From positions 4,811,651-4,875,650 of the forward strand of contig OZ038327.1 in assembly GCA_964035795.1 (NCBI GenBank): 64,000 bases of DNA, in the 5' to 3' direction. The notes below the pieces were generated by a model. The model was given only the letters and a program-made list of their open reading frames with translations. It had not been told where the DNA came from and searched no databases. Source of the DNA: Pterobdella sp. o SKG-2022 (lineage: Eukaryota; Annelida; Clitellata; Hirudinida; Piscicolidae). Shown here piece by piece: positions 22,140 through 33,230 of this stretch. Within the stretch, counting starts at the first letter, position 1; the number at the start of each line of letters is the position of its first letter. A program made the translations under genes and the position numbers.

Positions 22140-23141
22140 AGTGGATGATGAAATACTATTGCCTACCCTACACTATACTTTTCTGACATTTCCTCACTCT
22201 CTTTAAATACTTTTTCTTTCTTTTCCTATTAAAAAATTTGCCTGTTCTTTATTACTCTTCAACTATCAAATTTTTTCATTTGAACAAATTTTTTTATTTG
22301 ATGAATACAACTAATATTTCATTTAAATAATAATTTTATGGATCACTCGGAAAATTTTAAAATTATATACTATAGTGTACAATAATTGATAAATATTCAA
22401 AATCCTTATGAATACTATATAACACTAAACGTATCTGCAATCAAACGACGATGTAGACTGAGATTCGAATTGAAGGTTATTCCTGATGATTAAAGGACGC
22501 TTATAAATTTGCATAACTATAATGATTTAACACGCGTGTTTTTAAATATTTAAATTATATATGATCTGCATTTAAATGTGTAAATTGCTTATAAACCGTT
22601 TAAAAACGCAGAAATCATCTACCACTACCATAGAAAACGACTTGATACAATCTAAATTTAAAATTTTTGTAAATCTCGTAAATTTTTGAAAATAAAATTA
22701 ACTATAATCACTTATAAAACAAGAAAAAAATAAATGTTAATAACACAAATGAGAATTAAATTATATCTTTTCTATTGCCAACATACCATTTGATTTCAAA
22801 CTGGAGTTTCATGATAGGGTTTTAATAATAACAACATAATAATGAAAAAAACAAGAATAATAATAAAAATAATAGCAATAAACTGCCAAAGTTTGAAACC
22901 GGGATAAATGGTATTGGATCGATGATGGTGATAATTACAATGAAGAACAAAAATAATAGAAAGAAAAAACAAAAAAATAAAAATAATAACGAAAAATGAC
23001 AAAAAAAGCAGAAAGTCGATAAAAAAAGAAATTAATTATGAAGAAATTTCGACAATAAATATTATTATCATTATCATCTTTATTATTCAGTTTCGTTATT
23101 ATTTTACTTATTTTTTATGAATATTATTTTTTTTATTATTA
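22140..23141. other. AT-rich 3' flank of the AMPK beta gene
   Basis: Simple A/T sequence with AAT and AAAT runs near 22820-23110 and no recognisable gene. It would contain the 3' UTR and polyadenylation site of the minus-strand AMPK beta gene; several AATAAA-type motifs are present, none decisive. Confidence 0.4.
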
Positions 23142-26100
23142 TTATGATATGATGGGCGTGTAGAAGAGCGTGGTGATGTACTTTCTTCTGTATCTGTGTG
23201 TAGTGCTCAGCACCATTACTCCATCCTGTAATAATAATAATATAAATAACATTAATAATAATAATCATCATCATCATCATAAGAATAAAAAGGATAATTA
23301 ATAATTATGATGAAAAAAATAAAAATAAAAAAAAATAATATTAAGATTAAGCATTGAAATTTAGGAAGAAAAACTTCAAAAAATATATAAGAGTATTTAC
23401 CAGTAAACTAACATATAAGAACTTGTAGAAAAAAATTTTCAACAAATAAAACCTTGTCATAATTCATTAGCAAAGCTGTAGAGAAAAGTAGAGAACTCAA
23501 ACCATAGATGTGAAAATTTTTTAAAAATTGAAAAATGTTGAATTATGTAATATTGTTTTATTTTATGAGATGTGTTTTAAAGCATTTATGAATGGTGCAA
23601 ATATTGTTTGATGTTATAATTTTGAGTTAAACTCCTGCGGCCCTTTTGTATCATTTGCATTCTCTTTAATAGTGGGTTCCAGGCTTTGGTATTGACGTAA
23701 CATTGTGGGTCTTTATAGCCATTGATTATTGTATTATGTTTTTTTATTTCTAAACTTTCACGAACCAGAAGAAAAAGTTGCGATTATCTCTGGTTTGTCC
23801 CAGTTTATTTGGCCGTGATTACATTAACGTGTATGCTTTGATATTCCTTATATTGCAAATTCTGGCTTTTTTGAACATTTCTGCATTATGCTGCTTTATT
23901 CGATTTCTTATGCTCACCCTGGTTTGGCCAATTTATGATTTGTTGTTATCGCAGGAACACTGGTAAACTCCTTTTTTGTATAGGTTTTACTTGTTGAAAG
24001 TTTTAGCTAAATAAAAAATTTTTTTCTACGTGTTCTCACAAATCCTCATAATTTGAAGTTTACTGGTAAAATTCAAGTACAAAGGAACATACGATGTCTT
24101 TGAAAAACTAATATAAGTGTATCTATGGTGTTTCCGGTGAATATGGCCGCTCCAGGTTTTTCTTTAAATACTTGCAAAATTTCAAATATTCAAATGCTGT
24201 TGAACAATTTAAAAAATAATAGTTTGTTGGTTGTCGACAAAAATGAATGTAATAAAATCACGCTACCAAGAAGAGATCGGAAGTCGAAGAATACAGACAA
24301 CTCAAGCCATGCTTCTTCAACAAAGTTAGCTTCAACAGAGACGATCTCATCAACTTCACTTTCTTTGTACTCACCAATTTCATTTTTTTCGAACTCATTA
24401 ACTTCACCCTCTTCGAACTCATCAAATTCACCTTCTTCAAACTCATCAACTTCACTTCCCTTAACCTTATCAAATTTTCTTCATCTCTTTCAAATTCACC
24501 TATCTCACTGGGCTTGTCAAAATCATTTGCATCAATTCTCACAATTCCCTCTACCAATCATAACATATCTTCTTTTTCTCCACCAAACAAAATCCTTTCT
24601 GAAACTCATTCATCAAATGGTATAACCCTTTCAAAACCGCCTAAAAGCTCTCAGAATCTTTTTAATTTTATCATCTCTGTCTCATCCAATTCAAAATTCT
24701 TGATCTCACCCTCAAAACTCCTTCTATCAACACAATCTTTACAACCAACAGAACTATAATAGTCAAAACAGACTTTCTTATCAACTTCAACATGGCCATA
24801 AACACCCTCAAAACAACACCTGAAATTAAAGGCGTTTTTCCCTCCAATTTCAAAACTGCCTAAGTAACCCCACTTTTAAAAAAACTCAACCTGAACAAAT
24901 CTAACCTTTCCAATTATAGACCGGTGTCCAATCCTACAACACTATCTAAAATTCTGGAAAAGATTGCCTTATCCCAAATCTCCTTTTATTTCATCGCTCC
25001 ATCATCTTTCAACAAATTTCAATCTGCCTACAATAAACTTCACTCGTGCGAAATTGCTTTTCTACACATAACAGACTCACTCAAAAGAGCTCAAAATAAC
25101 GGGCGAGGAAGCCTGCTGGTTTCACTAGATCTGTCTGCCGCTTTTGACACGGTTGATCATCATATACTTATCTCTCGCTTGCAGCATGATTTCAAAGTTG
25201 TAGATTCAGATCTTCTTTGGCTAGGTTCATACCTCACAAACCGTTCTCAATTTACCGCAGAAGGTAAAACTTCTTCACCCATTCTGCCTCTTTCAGTTGG
25301 GGTTCCACAAGGGTCTGTCCTTGGTTCTTTACTTTTCGTCATCTACACTTCCCCTTTAGCCAAAAATTTTCAAAAATATCCCATCAATTTTCATCAATAT
25401 GCAGATGACATCATTCTCACATCTGAATTCCTACGACAACCCTCAAGCAGCCGTTGAAGAAATATCTAAATGCATCTCTTCTGTACATACCTGGCTCTCA
25501 CGAAACCTCCTCAAACTCAACATCAACAAAACAAATGCAATGTTTGTCAGTACTAAATCGTGTATAAGAATCCTACAGAAAATAGTTAACATTGCTGGTC
25601 AAAATATGAAGATTTCTTCCGAAATAAGATTACTTGGTGTCATCATCAACAACACTCTCCTTCAACCAACATACATATCAAAGCCATCAAACACATTCAC
25701 AAATGCCTCACTTTTCAAACAGCTCACAATCTCGCTCTTGCTCTCATCATTTCTAGACTAGACTACTGCAATTCTCTTTTCTACTCTCTTCCACCTACAC
25801 TTATTAGAAAGCTACAAAAAATTCAAAACCATATTGCACGCATTGTTCTCAACTGTGACGTCTTCACCCCCATCTACCCAATGTCTAGACAAGCTTCACT
25901 GGCTTCCTATAACCAAAAGGCTCATATTCAAAATAGCTGCTCTCACCTACAACTGTCATCACTCAAAAACCCCTGGATATCTCTACAATCTCACCAATAA
26001 TAGAAATGTTCTCTCCTCGGTAAGATCGAGAAACTCTCCACTTCACCAACCAGTTGGCAAAACAAAGTTCTTCAGTAGATCATTCAGCCACGCAGCACCT

Positions 26101-29100
26101 TCAATATGGAACGCTCTTCCTAATGAAATCAGATCACTTTCTCGTCAATCATTCAAATCATCGCTCAAGACTTATTTGTATAGATTATAATCTCTTCATA
26201 AACTATATTTGTATCTTTAAGCGCCTCTGATACATTTTTAATTTAGGTTAAAAGTGTGCTATATAAATTTAAATAAAAAAATAAATAAATATTAACAACA
26301 ATAATATAAAAAAAATAATTATAATAATAAACAGCGACCTTGATGGACAGGGCATACAAGTGATTCAGCATCACGTGGTTGGGTTCAGGCAACAATGTCG
26401 GTTCCACCTTCGTGACGTCGTTATCAATAATATTATTGTTAAAATAATCATCATTAATTTATTAAGTTTCTTAATATTAATTTTATTGATTTAGGACTCA
26501 CGCGGTCGGGCACGTGTTTATTGAGGATGATTTGCAGGAGGTGCTTAGGAAGAGTGGGTGGTCCCATGGAGGTCGGAGGAGGGATTTCGTGCCCAAACAC
26601 GCCTTCTAATAGGCTTTTACTATCTGAGTGAGGAGTTTTGTCTCGTTATTTTTCTTTTGAGAAATTTTGAGATAAGAAACTGTTAAATATTAGTGGAATT
26701 CGACAAGCACTTTGTAAGCTATTAAGCATCGTAATCCGTCTCCACTCACTCCCACCCTACCACCACCATCTCTCACTCCCACCCTACCACCACCATCTCT
26801 CACTCCCATTCTAACACCACCCACACTTACTCCCATCTTACCACCGCCACCATAACCATCATCTTCATTCTTCCCCATAACCAACAACCACCTACCATCA
26901 TCTTGATCATCTTGGTTGAGAGCATCTAATCCATCACCCACCACCACACCTCTATCTCTCTTCACTCTCAGAATGTTGTTACTTGTGCCATATGAGTTCT
27001 GTGTGGTTTCCTGGGTGATGGGTAGGTAGATGGGTGAAGTGGTGGGTGGGTAGATAGGTGAAGTGTGTGGTGGGCTAGGCGAGCTGGTGGGTGGATAGAT
27101 AGGTGAGATGTGGGGTGGGTAAATGATTGAAAGGTGTGATGGATGGAACGAGATGGTTGTTTTCAAACAGCTGAAGCTACAACCTCCTCAGAGTCAAAGA
27201 CCCATTTATCATCCACAAAGAACTTGTACTCGTACACACCCTCTGGCAGTTCAATGGTGGTTCTGAATGTTATGAGGCCTGGCTTGTGAGGAGGATGTCT
27301 GTGGGAAGAGAAGGAAAAGTGATGAGTATGTTAAATGAGTGGATAATTGAGAGATGAATGAAAGATGACTCAAGTAATGGATGGATATAAAAATAAATAA
27401 ATGGATGGTCTGATAGCATGATGAATGGAGGAATAAAAAAGTATATGACTCAAAAGATAAGTGTGCATAATTGGAAGATTACTGAATAACAACAAGTTAA
27501 AAACGAAAAGTATAAAAAAAATAGAAAATAAATCAGTATTAGACTGATATTAGTTTATAACTAGAAACAAATTGAGAAAGATGAAAGTATAAGAAATTAC
27601 AAATATAAAAGTACAAGGTGCAGTGAGTACTGAGTTGGTGAAATTTAAACAGGGAAGATTAAAATAAGCTTTTGGAAAGCAAATTTGAAGTTGAAATAAA
27701 AAATATATTTAGAAAATAAAACTTAAAAAAGTTCTTATTTGGTTTGTCAAGATTTATTGCCCAAAGCTATTATGCAAGCAACTTAATTTCTTCTTATTAT
27801 TATTATTATTATTGATACTATCTCAATTATTATTATTTTTGTTATAACTATTATTATTATCATTTTTTTATTGACCTTATATTTATTTGGAAAAGGTTTT
27901 TTTTTAATTATTTTTAAAGCTTTCTCATTCTCCATTGTTAATTATTCATATTTCATTAACATTATTTCATTTAAATATAATTTATTATTATTATGCAATT
28001 TATTATTATACAATTTATTATTATACAATTTATTATTATTATACAATTTATTATTATTATAAAATTTATTATTATTATACAATTTATTATTATTATACCT
28101 CTGCTGAGGAAAATGGGCTCTAAATAGAATGATGATGATAATTTATTATTAATATCATATTTTTAAGATTATTATTATTATTAACTAGTCAACTCTTTAC
28201 AACTTTAGCAATTATTTTTGATTGAATTCACTTTGGCTTGATGCAATTAAATTTGATTTAAGTAAAAGCGTACAACTACTTTCAAACGGAAGTCATAACA
28301 ATAAAACCCACCTGCTCATAGGCACCAGATACTTCCAATCATTAAAAGTACCAGAGACAGCACATTTGTTGGCTTTGCCAGTCCACTGCAACGTAGTTAC
28401 CACCTTCTCCACTCCTGGGCAGGCGACCATTTGTGCCACTGTCGAGTCGGAATCTGAGGTTTTAAAAGGGATCGGATAGTGTGTTGTCACTACCATCATC
28501 ATCCTTTTTCACTCCCATGTACATCACCCTTCTAAACAATATGCCTTGAAAGTCGTTGAAATGATTGTGAAAAAGAGAAAAAGAAATGTACATTTTGTAC
28601 TGACCTAGATATTCATTGAACAAAGCCACAAATAATCTACAAAATAAGCATGAATAATCACACACACAATCCTCCCTCTCACCACAAATGCACCTTCTAC
28701 ATCCCACTTCAAACTACATCCATAGATGAAATAAATAACCTTTGATCTCACCACCCCATCATGCGTGTGATCTGACCTCCCTCACCCACCTGAAGACCAA
28801 GGGGTCATGTTTTTGAGGTCTTTGACCTTTCTCATGGGCGATTTGTTCTTGTCCATACTTGAGTACTGTGAAGGGTGATGGTGACAACATTGTGAAGTAA
28901 TGACAAACAAAACAACAACAATAAAATTATTAAGGATAATATGAACGATGATAAGTAATGACAACAAAAATAACAACATGGCGTTGAGATTTAAATTTTT
29001 TAGAGGTCAAAGGTCAAATTAAGTTATCAAAAAATGAATAGTATCTGCTTTTAATTAGGTGAGTTGAACTGAAGAAGAGCTTGGCAGACTGAAATGAACT

Positions 29101-31322
29101 TCAATAAGAGTTTTCATTTGGAACATGCATATTTGGCTTGAAGAATCATTATTTTGCTTATTGTAAAAATTGAGTTTTTATTTTGAAAAGGTATGAAAAT
29201 GGTAGGTAATGAAGCAAGCAAAAAAAAATGCTGAAAATATCAATACATCTTTCATTTGTTATTAATGTTATGAAAAATTTAAAAAGCATAGTTTTATTTA
29301 TTTATTATTATTATTTGTAGGGCGCACAGTTTGCAAACTAGGTTTGCTGCAGAGGCGCTGTTCTAATCAGAAGGGCTATGAGAAAGAAATTTGGCTATAA
29401 AGATGCGTTTTTAAACGCTTGCGAAAAATTTTGAGAGAAGGTGAAAGACGGACATTAAGTGGAAGAGAATTCCATAAGTGAGGGGCGATATGCGAGAAGA
29501 AGCGATGTAAAAAAGGTTTAGAAGAGACAGGCTGATGTAGGCATAAACCAGAGTTGGAAGACCTGAGAGACTCAGGTGTCTGTCTAATGGAAAGAGATTT
29601 TATTTTTTTATTTTATTTATAATAATTTTATTATTATCAAGATTATCCATCTAAACATTGATTTTAAAAAACATATATATTAATTCTGTTATAAAAAAAT
29701 CATTACCACTAATCTGGGTACAAAGACAACATTTAATTCCCCAGTATTTGAGCATGCGTATAAGCATTATATTTCAAATGCAAACCATTAACGTGAAAAT
29801 ATGAATATAAATTGAACTATTTATAGTATATTTTAGCTTTAAGTGCTAGATAAATGTTAATTAACTCATCTTTATAAACTAATCACAAGCTTCAGATTTT
29901 AGAAAGGGTAAATCCATCTGAAATCTCCCTCATTTGTAAAGTGGAAAACTTATACAGTTCAAGAGTGCTTTAATAAACATATAAAAATAAAAATGCATTT
30001 AAATAAAAATTAATTATATATTAATAAAATAGCCTACATGGGTATGGGCACACCTGGATCTTATAAAAGCATTTATGAATGTGCATGAACATGGTTTGAA
30101 TGAAACACTCATATTAACTGAATAATAACACGAAGCTTTTCCTCAGTTGAACTTACATCATCAAGTATACAAACTAATTTTGTTGTTCATGATTGAATGT
30201 ATCTTAATAATTATGAAGATCATTTTTAATTAAAACTGATAAATACTTTTCAAATAATTTTTTAAATAAATACTTTTTAAAGAAATAAATACTTTTTAAA
30301 TAAATAAAAATAAATTCTTTTCAAATAAATTTTAAAAAATAAGGTATAAATAAATACAAATAGACTTTTTAAATAAATAAAAATAATTTTTAAATAAAGC
30401 CAAATAAATACATTTAAAATAAATTTTAAAAAATAATTTATAAATTAAAACCTTTTGAATAAATACATATAAATACTTTCTAAAAAAACAAAAATATAAG
30501 TATATATAATGAGAAGATAACAACAAAAATGCTTAATAAACAACATGGAAACCATGGTAATAAATGAAAAAATATATTTATCATAAGTTGACCACTTAGC
30601 TGGTCCTGGCTGGGGTTTCAGTGAGGCAATTGATAGGTTCCACAGGGCGCTACTCCATGCGTAAAATTTAATAAGCCATTAAAAGTAAAAGTAACAACAA
30701 AATGAAAACAAAACACCAGGTATGATGATAAAACAATCAAAAAATAATATAAACATAAAAAAATAATAAAAACATCAGACAATGAAAACAGAAAAACGCT
30801 AAAATAAGCAATGAAAGCTTTCTTTATTTAGCAAGTCTTGAAAATTATTGCATTTTGATTGTATACTGAAAACAAAGCTTTAAATAAATAGAAAGCAATA
30901 ATTGGAAATTGAAGCAAAAAATCTTATAAGAACTCACACACAAAAAAACACCCACTCTTACAAAATACAATCAAAAGTATACAAAAATATATTCAAAACT
31001 TTAATGTAGCCATGAGTACAAAATATCAAAACTAACAATATACCAAAAAACAATTAACACACACAAAAAAGCCATTCAAGCACATAGGCTAATATAACAA
31101 AAAAAAACACAAAAAAAAAATAAAAAGCCAATCTGTGTATAATAAATCAAAAATTATAAAAAACAACATGAGCACATATTCACACATCTATCACATACAC
31201 ACAAAAATCCTTATCCACACACACACACACGCACGCAAACATACAGAGACAGAGGCAGGTACAAGAGTAGGTCCATAATCCTCAATCTCTCTAGTCCTGA
31301 ACTTGTTTGATGCATTGCCCAT
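23142..31322 (-). CDS. PRKAB: AMP-activated protein kinase beta subunit, 8 exons
   Basis: Regulatory scaffold of AMPK; it binds glycogen through a CBM48 domain and joins the alpha and gamma subunits. Exons (minus): 31322-31263, 28865-28790, 28453-28312, 27298-27169, 27010-26896, 26602-26502, 26407-26339, 23225-23142; about 258 aa, close to vertebrate beta1/2. It begins MGNASNKF, a good N-myristoylation site. CBM48: LQWTGKANKCAVSGTFNDW and EGVYEYKFFVDDKWVFD, with both glycogen-stacking Trp and the Lys of YKF kept. C-terminal alpha/gamma-binding part: PPTLPKHLLQIILNK, LLPEPNHVMLNHLYALSIK and DGVMVLSTTHRYRRKYITTL. The exon 4 donor (GCT/GTTTGA) is the weakest; retaining that intron would stop at once. 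The residue aligned with the activating Ser108 appears to be His. The last intron is filled by LINE sequence. Confidence 0.93.
23640..23990 (-). pseudogene. Penelope-like element GIY-YIG endonuclease fragment
   Basis: Minus strand reads KGVYQCSCDNKS, a stop, IGQTRVSIRNRIKQHNAEMFK, and after a frame change RESLEIKKHNTIINGYKD. This is the GIY-YIG endonuclease of Penelope-like retroelements (G-V-Y-x-C-x-C, Y-I-G-Q-T) followed by its usual RE-x-L-E-I-x-K segment. The reverse transcriptase is absent. It lies in the last intron of the AMPK beta gene. Confidence 0.75.
24290..24480 (+). repeat. Degenerate 24-bp tandem repeat
   Basis: About six imperfect units of the form TTCACCTTCTTCAAACTCAT. It lies upstream of, and possibly within, the L2-like element. 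Both strands stay open across it only because of the 24-bp period. Confidence 0.6.
24490..26285 (+). mobile_element. L2/CR1-like LINE, 5'-truncated
   Basis: Reverse transcriptase and 3' end on the plus strand, antisense to the AMPK beta gene in its last intron. In order: TPLLKKLNLNKSNLSNYRPV, LSAAFDTVDHHILISRL, VGVPQGSVLGSLLFVIYT, QYADDIIL, and the L2-type C-terminus LHWLPITKRLIFKIAALTY and FSHAAPSIWNALPNEIRS, ending KTYLYRL stop. Frame changes near 25.4 and 25.8 kb and stops show that it is dead. The 3' UTR GCGCCTCTGATAC ends in AAATAAATAAAT. The 5' limit is uncertain; sequence from about 24125 may be part of it. Confidence 0.85.
27780..28180. repeat. ATT-rich repeats in AMPK beta intron 3
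   Basis: Two runs of (TAT)n and imperfect TTATTATTATACAATT repeats between exon 3 (28312) and exon 4 (27298). They are interrupted by a short GC-richer CCTCTGCTGAGGAAAATGGG at about 28097, which may be a LINE 3' end. Confidence 0.7.
29308..29600 (-). pseudogene. L2-like LINE C-terminal fragment
   Basis: Minus strand reads TPESLRSSNSGLCLHQ, HIAPHLWNSLPLNVRLSPSL and FRKRLKTHLYSQ, the post-RT region of L2/CR1 LINEs. A 3' UTR with GCGCCTCTGCAGC runs into AATAATAATAAATAAA. It lies in AMPK beta intron 1. Little decayed over this stretch, so it is relatively young. Confidence 0.75.
30094..30178 (-). repeat. Short hammerhead-like repeat, copy 1
   Basis: Minus strand: GTATACTTGATGATGTAAG, then GAAAAGCTTCGTGTTATTAT and AGTGTTTCATTCAAA. 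Same family as the copies at 35580, 36506, 39040 and 50677. This copy alone keeps TGATGA in the core. Confidence 0.75.
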
Positions 31323-33230
31323 CTTAGGTGAAAGTTTGGGAGGTGGTGACAGAGGTTGAAGGTCAAAGTTTGGGGTGTCAGTGGTTAGAGGTCAATGATT
31401 AAGAGGGATGTTAGTGGTCAAGGTTAAGTTGCAGGTTAGAAAATGAATTAATTTCGTTGAGTAGTTATTTCTTTATTTTTATTGTTTTTCCAACTAATTT
31501 TTTTTAAAATAATACTTAAAATATTTTTATTTTGATATAAAAATTTCTTAATTATTTTTCTAAATCTGACAGCAAGTCTGTAAGTATTCCTTGGAAAACT
31601 GGATCTTTATGAGATTAAGTTTGCTATAGTTCTATCGGATTAGGGCAAGGGTTATGACTAGAACTAATGTAGAGTAAAGTCTTCTGAAGGTAATAATGTG
31701 ATTAGCTGTTAATTTTTTCAAGAGTTTTGATGTGATAAAAATGATATACATGCAGAAGTTAAAGTCAGTCCTGTAATGCAGGAAAAGAACAGAAGCTAAT
31801 TTTTTATGAGAATTATAGTATAAATAATACAGTATATTCAGATCTCCAATTGAATAGAATATGGAGTTTGTTTATGGAAGTTTATGCTGGTTAAAGATAT
31901 AAATTAAGATTGGGAGCTTGAAAGTTGAATTATTCTAATGAAATGAAGCCGAGATTTTTTTTTGAATAAATGAAGAAAAATTTGTTTCAATGTTGAATTA
32001 TTTGAAAATTTATATGAAATGAATTTGAGTTATTTTGATTGGTTGGATAGCTTGCATGTATGGTGAAAATGAAGAGTTTTGAAAAAGAGGTCAAATATGG
32101 GAGATTTTGAAAAATGTTGGATTTAGTTGTGTGGAGAAATTGGATTGGGGAACAAAAAATGAAGACGCTTTTGAAAAAAATGATTATTGCAGATATTAAT
32201 TAAACTTAGATCATCTTTAAAAATTAGCTTTTTATTTTCAAATTTTTTGGTCTTTTTCAAGTTATTCATTAAATTGGACTCTTTGTTATTGCTTGTTCAA
32301 TCAATTCAAAATTTGACTTGTAAAAATTACACAAATATTTCAGTTGTAATTAACATTCTTTGAGTAGCTGTGCTGATTCAACGTGATGCAAGATCGATTT
32401 TAATTGTAATTTAGTTTTTTTCTTGCCGTCTGTTGTAAGTAAAACGTCCAACCTCAATTAAAACATAAAGTTTTTATTTTCAAAACTAAAGTGCAAACTT
32501 TTGATAACTTGGAAAACAAATGCGGTGAAAAAAACGTTTGATTGACTTTAAAAATAAATTTAAAAAGTTTTAAACATTACGATCATTTCAGAAATATTTT
32601 TCAATGAACGATAAGGTTTTGACACAGAAAAAATCGAGCTAATTCTTTAAGGCCTACTTATATAAGTTACTTATATGTCTAAAAGTAAATTCAACGCAGT
32701 AAAAATTGTTTTTTTTGTTTTGCTTATGGCTAAGCAAATAAATTAAGGTTTTGTTTGTTCCGAGTAGAGCATGAGAAATTTTTTTAGCATTTTTTAATGG
32801 TATGTAGCTTTTTTACTTCTAAAAATAGATATTGTGCATTTTTCTTTTTGTCTTCAATTTTTCAATAATGAAAAAAATCACCGACAAAAACGACTAATTT
32901 TCTAAATATTTCAAATTTGAAATAACAATTTTTTAATGAAAAGAATAAAATAGAACACTGAAAACTACATTGAAACTGATTTAAAATCGTAAATTGTTTT
33001 CTTTATTTAATTTTGAAATAACTTGAGCTAATAATTAATCAATTCAAAAAATCATTTTTAAAGATTTTATTTAGATCAATTTTATAGATGCAACTTTTCA
33101 ACTACTGACCTATGTTCATACTTTAATCGCGTTAACTTTTACGTGAAATTATTTATAAGCTATACGCAATAAAAAATTTTTAGTTTCTCTTTTTTGTCAA
33201 ATTTCTTTGAAACTATCAAATTTTCAGAAA
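31323..33230. promoter_or_regulatory. Head-to-head intergenic region between PRKAB and ETFB
   Basis: The two start codons face away from each other across 1.9 kb. The stretch is AT-rich, without repeats that I recognise, and should hold both promoters. No specific promoter element can be supported. GC-richer sequence lies only near 31330-31400, next to the PRKAB start. Confidence 0.45.

Noticed and set aside
26690..27166. 158-codon open frame with Pro/His/Ser repeats
   Set aside because: It is translation of intronic CCCA-type repeats overlapping a real AMPK beta exon in another frame.
27163..28865. A short stand-alone glycogen-binding protein ending at the TGA at 27163
   Set aside because: Exons further down encode the AMPK beta C-terminal domain in matching phase, so the TGA lies in an intron.
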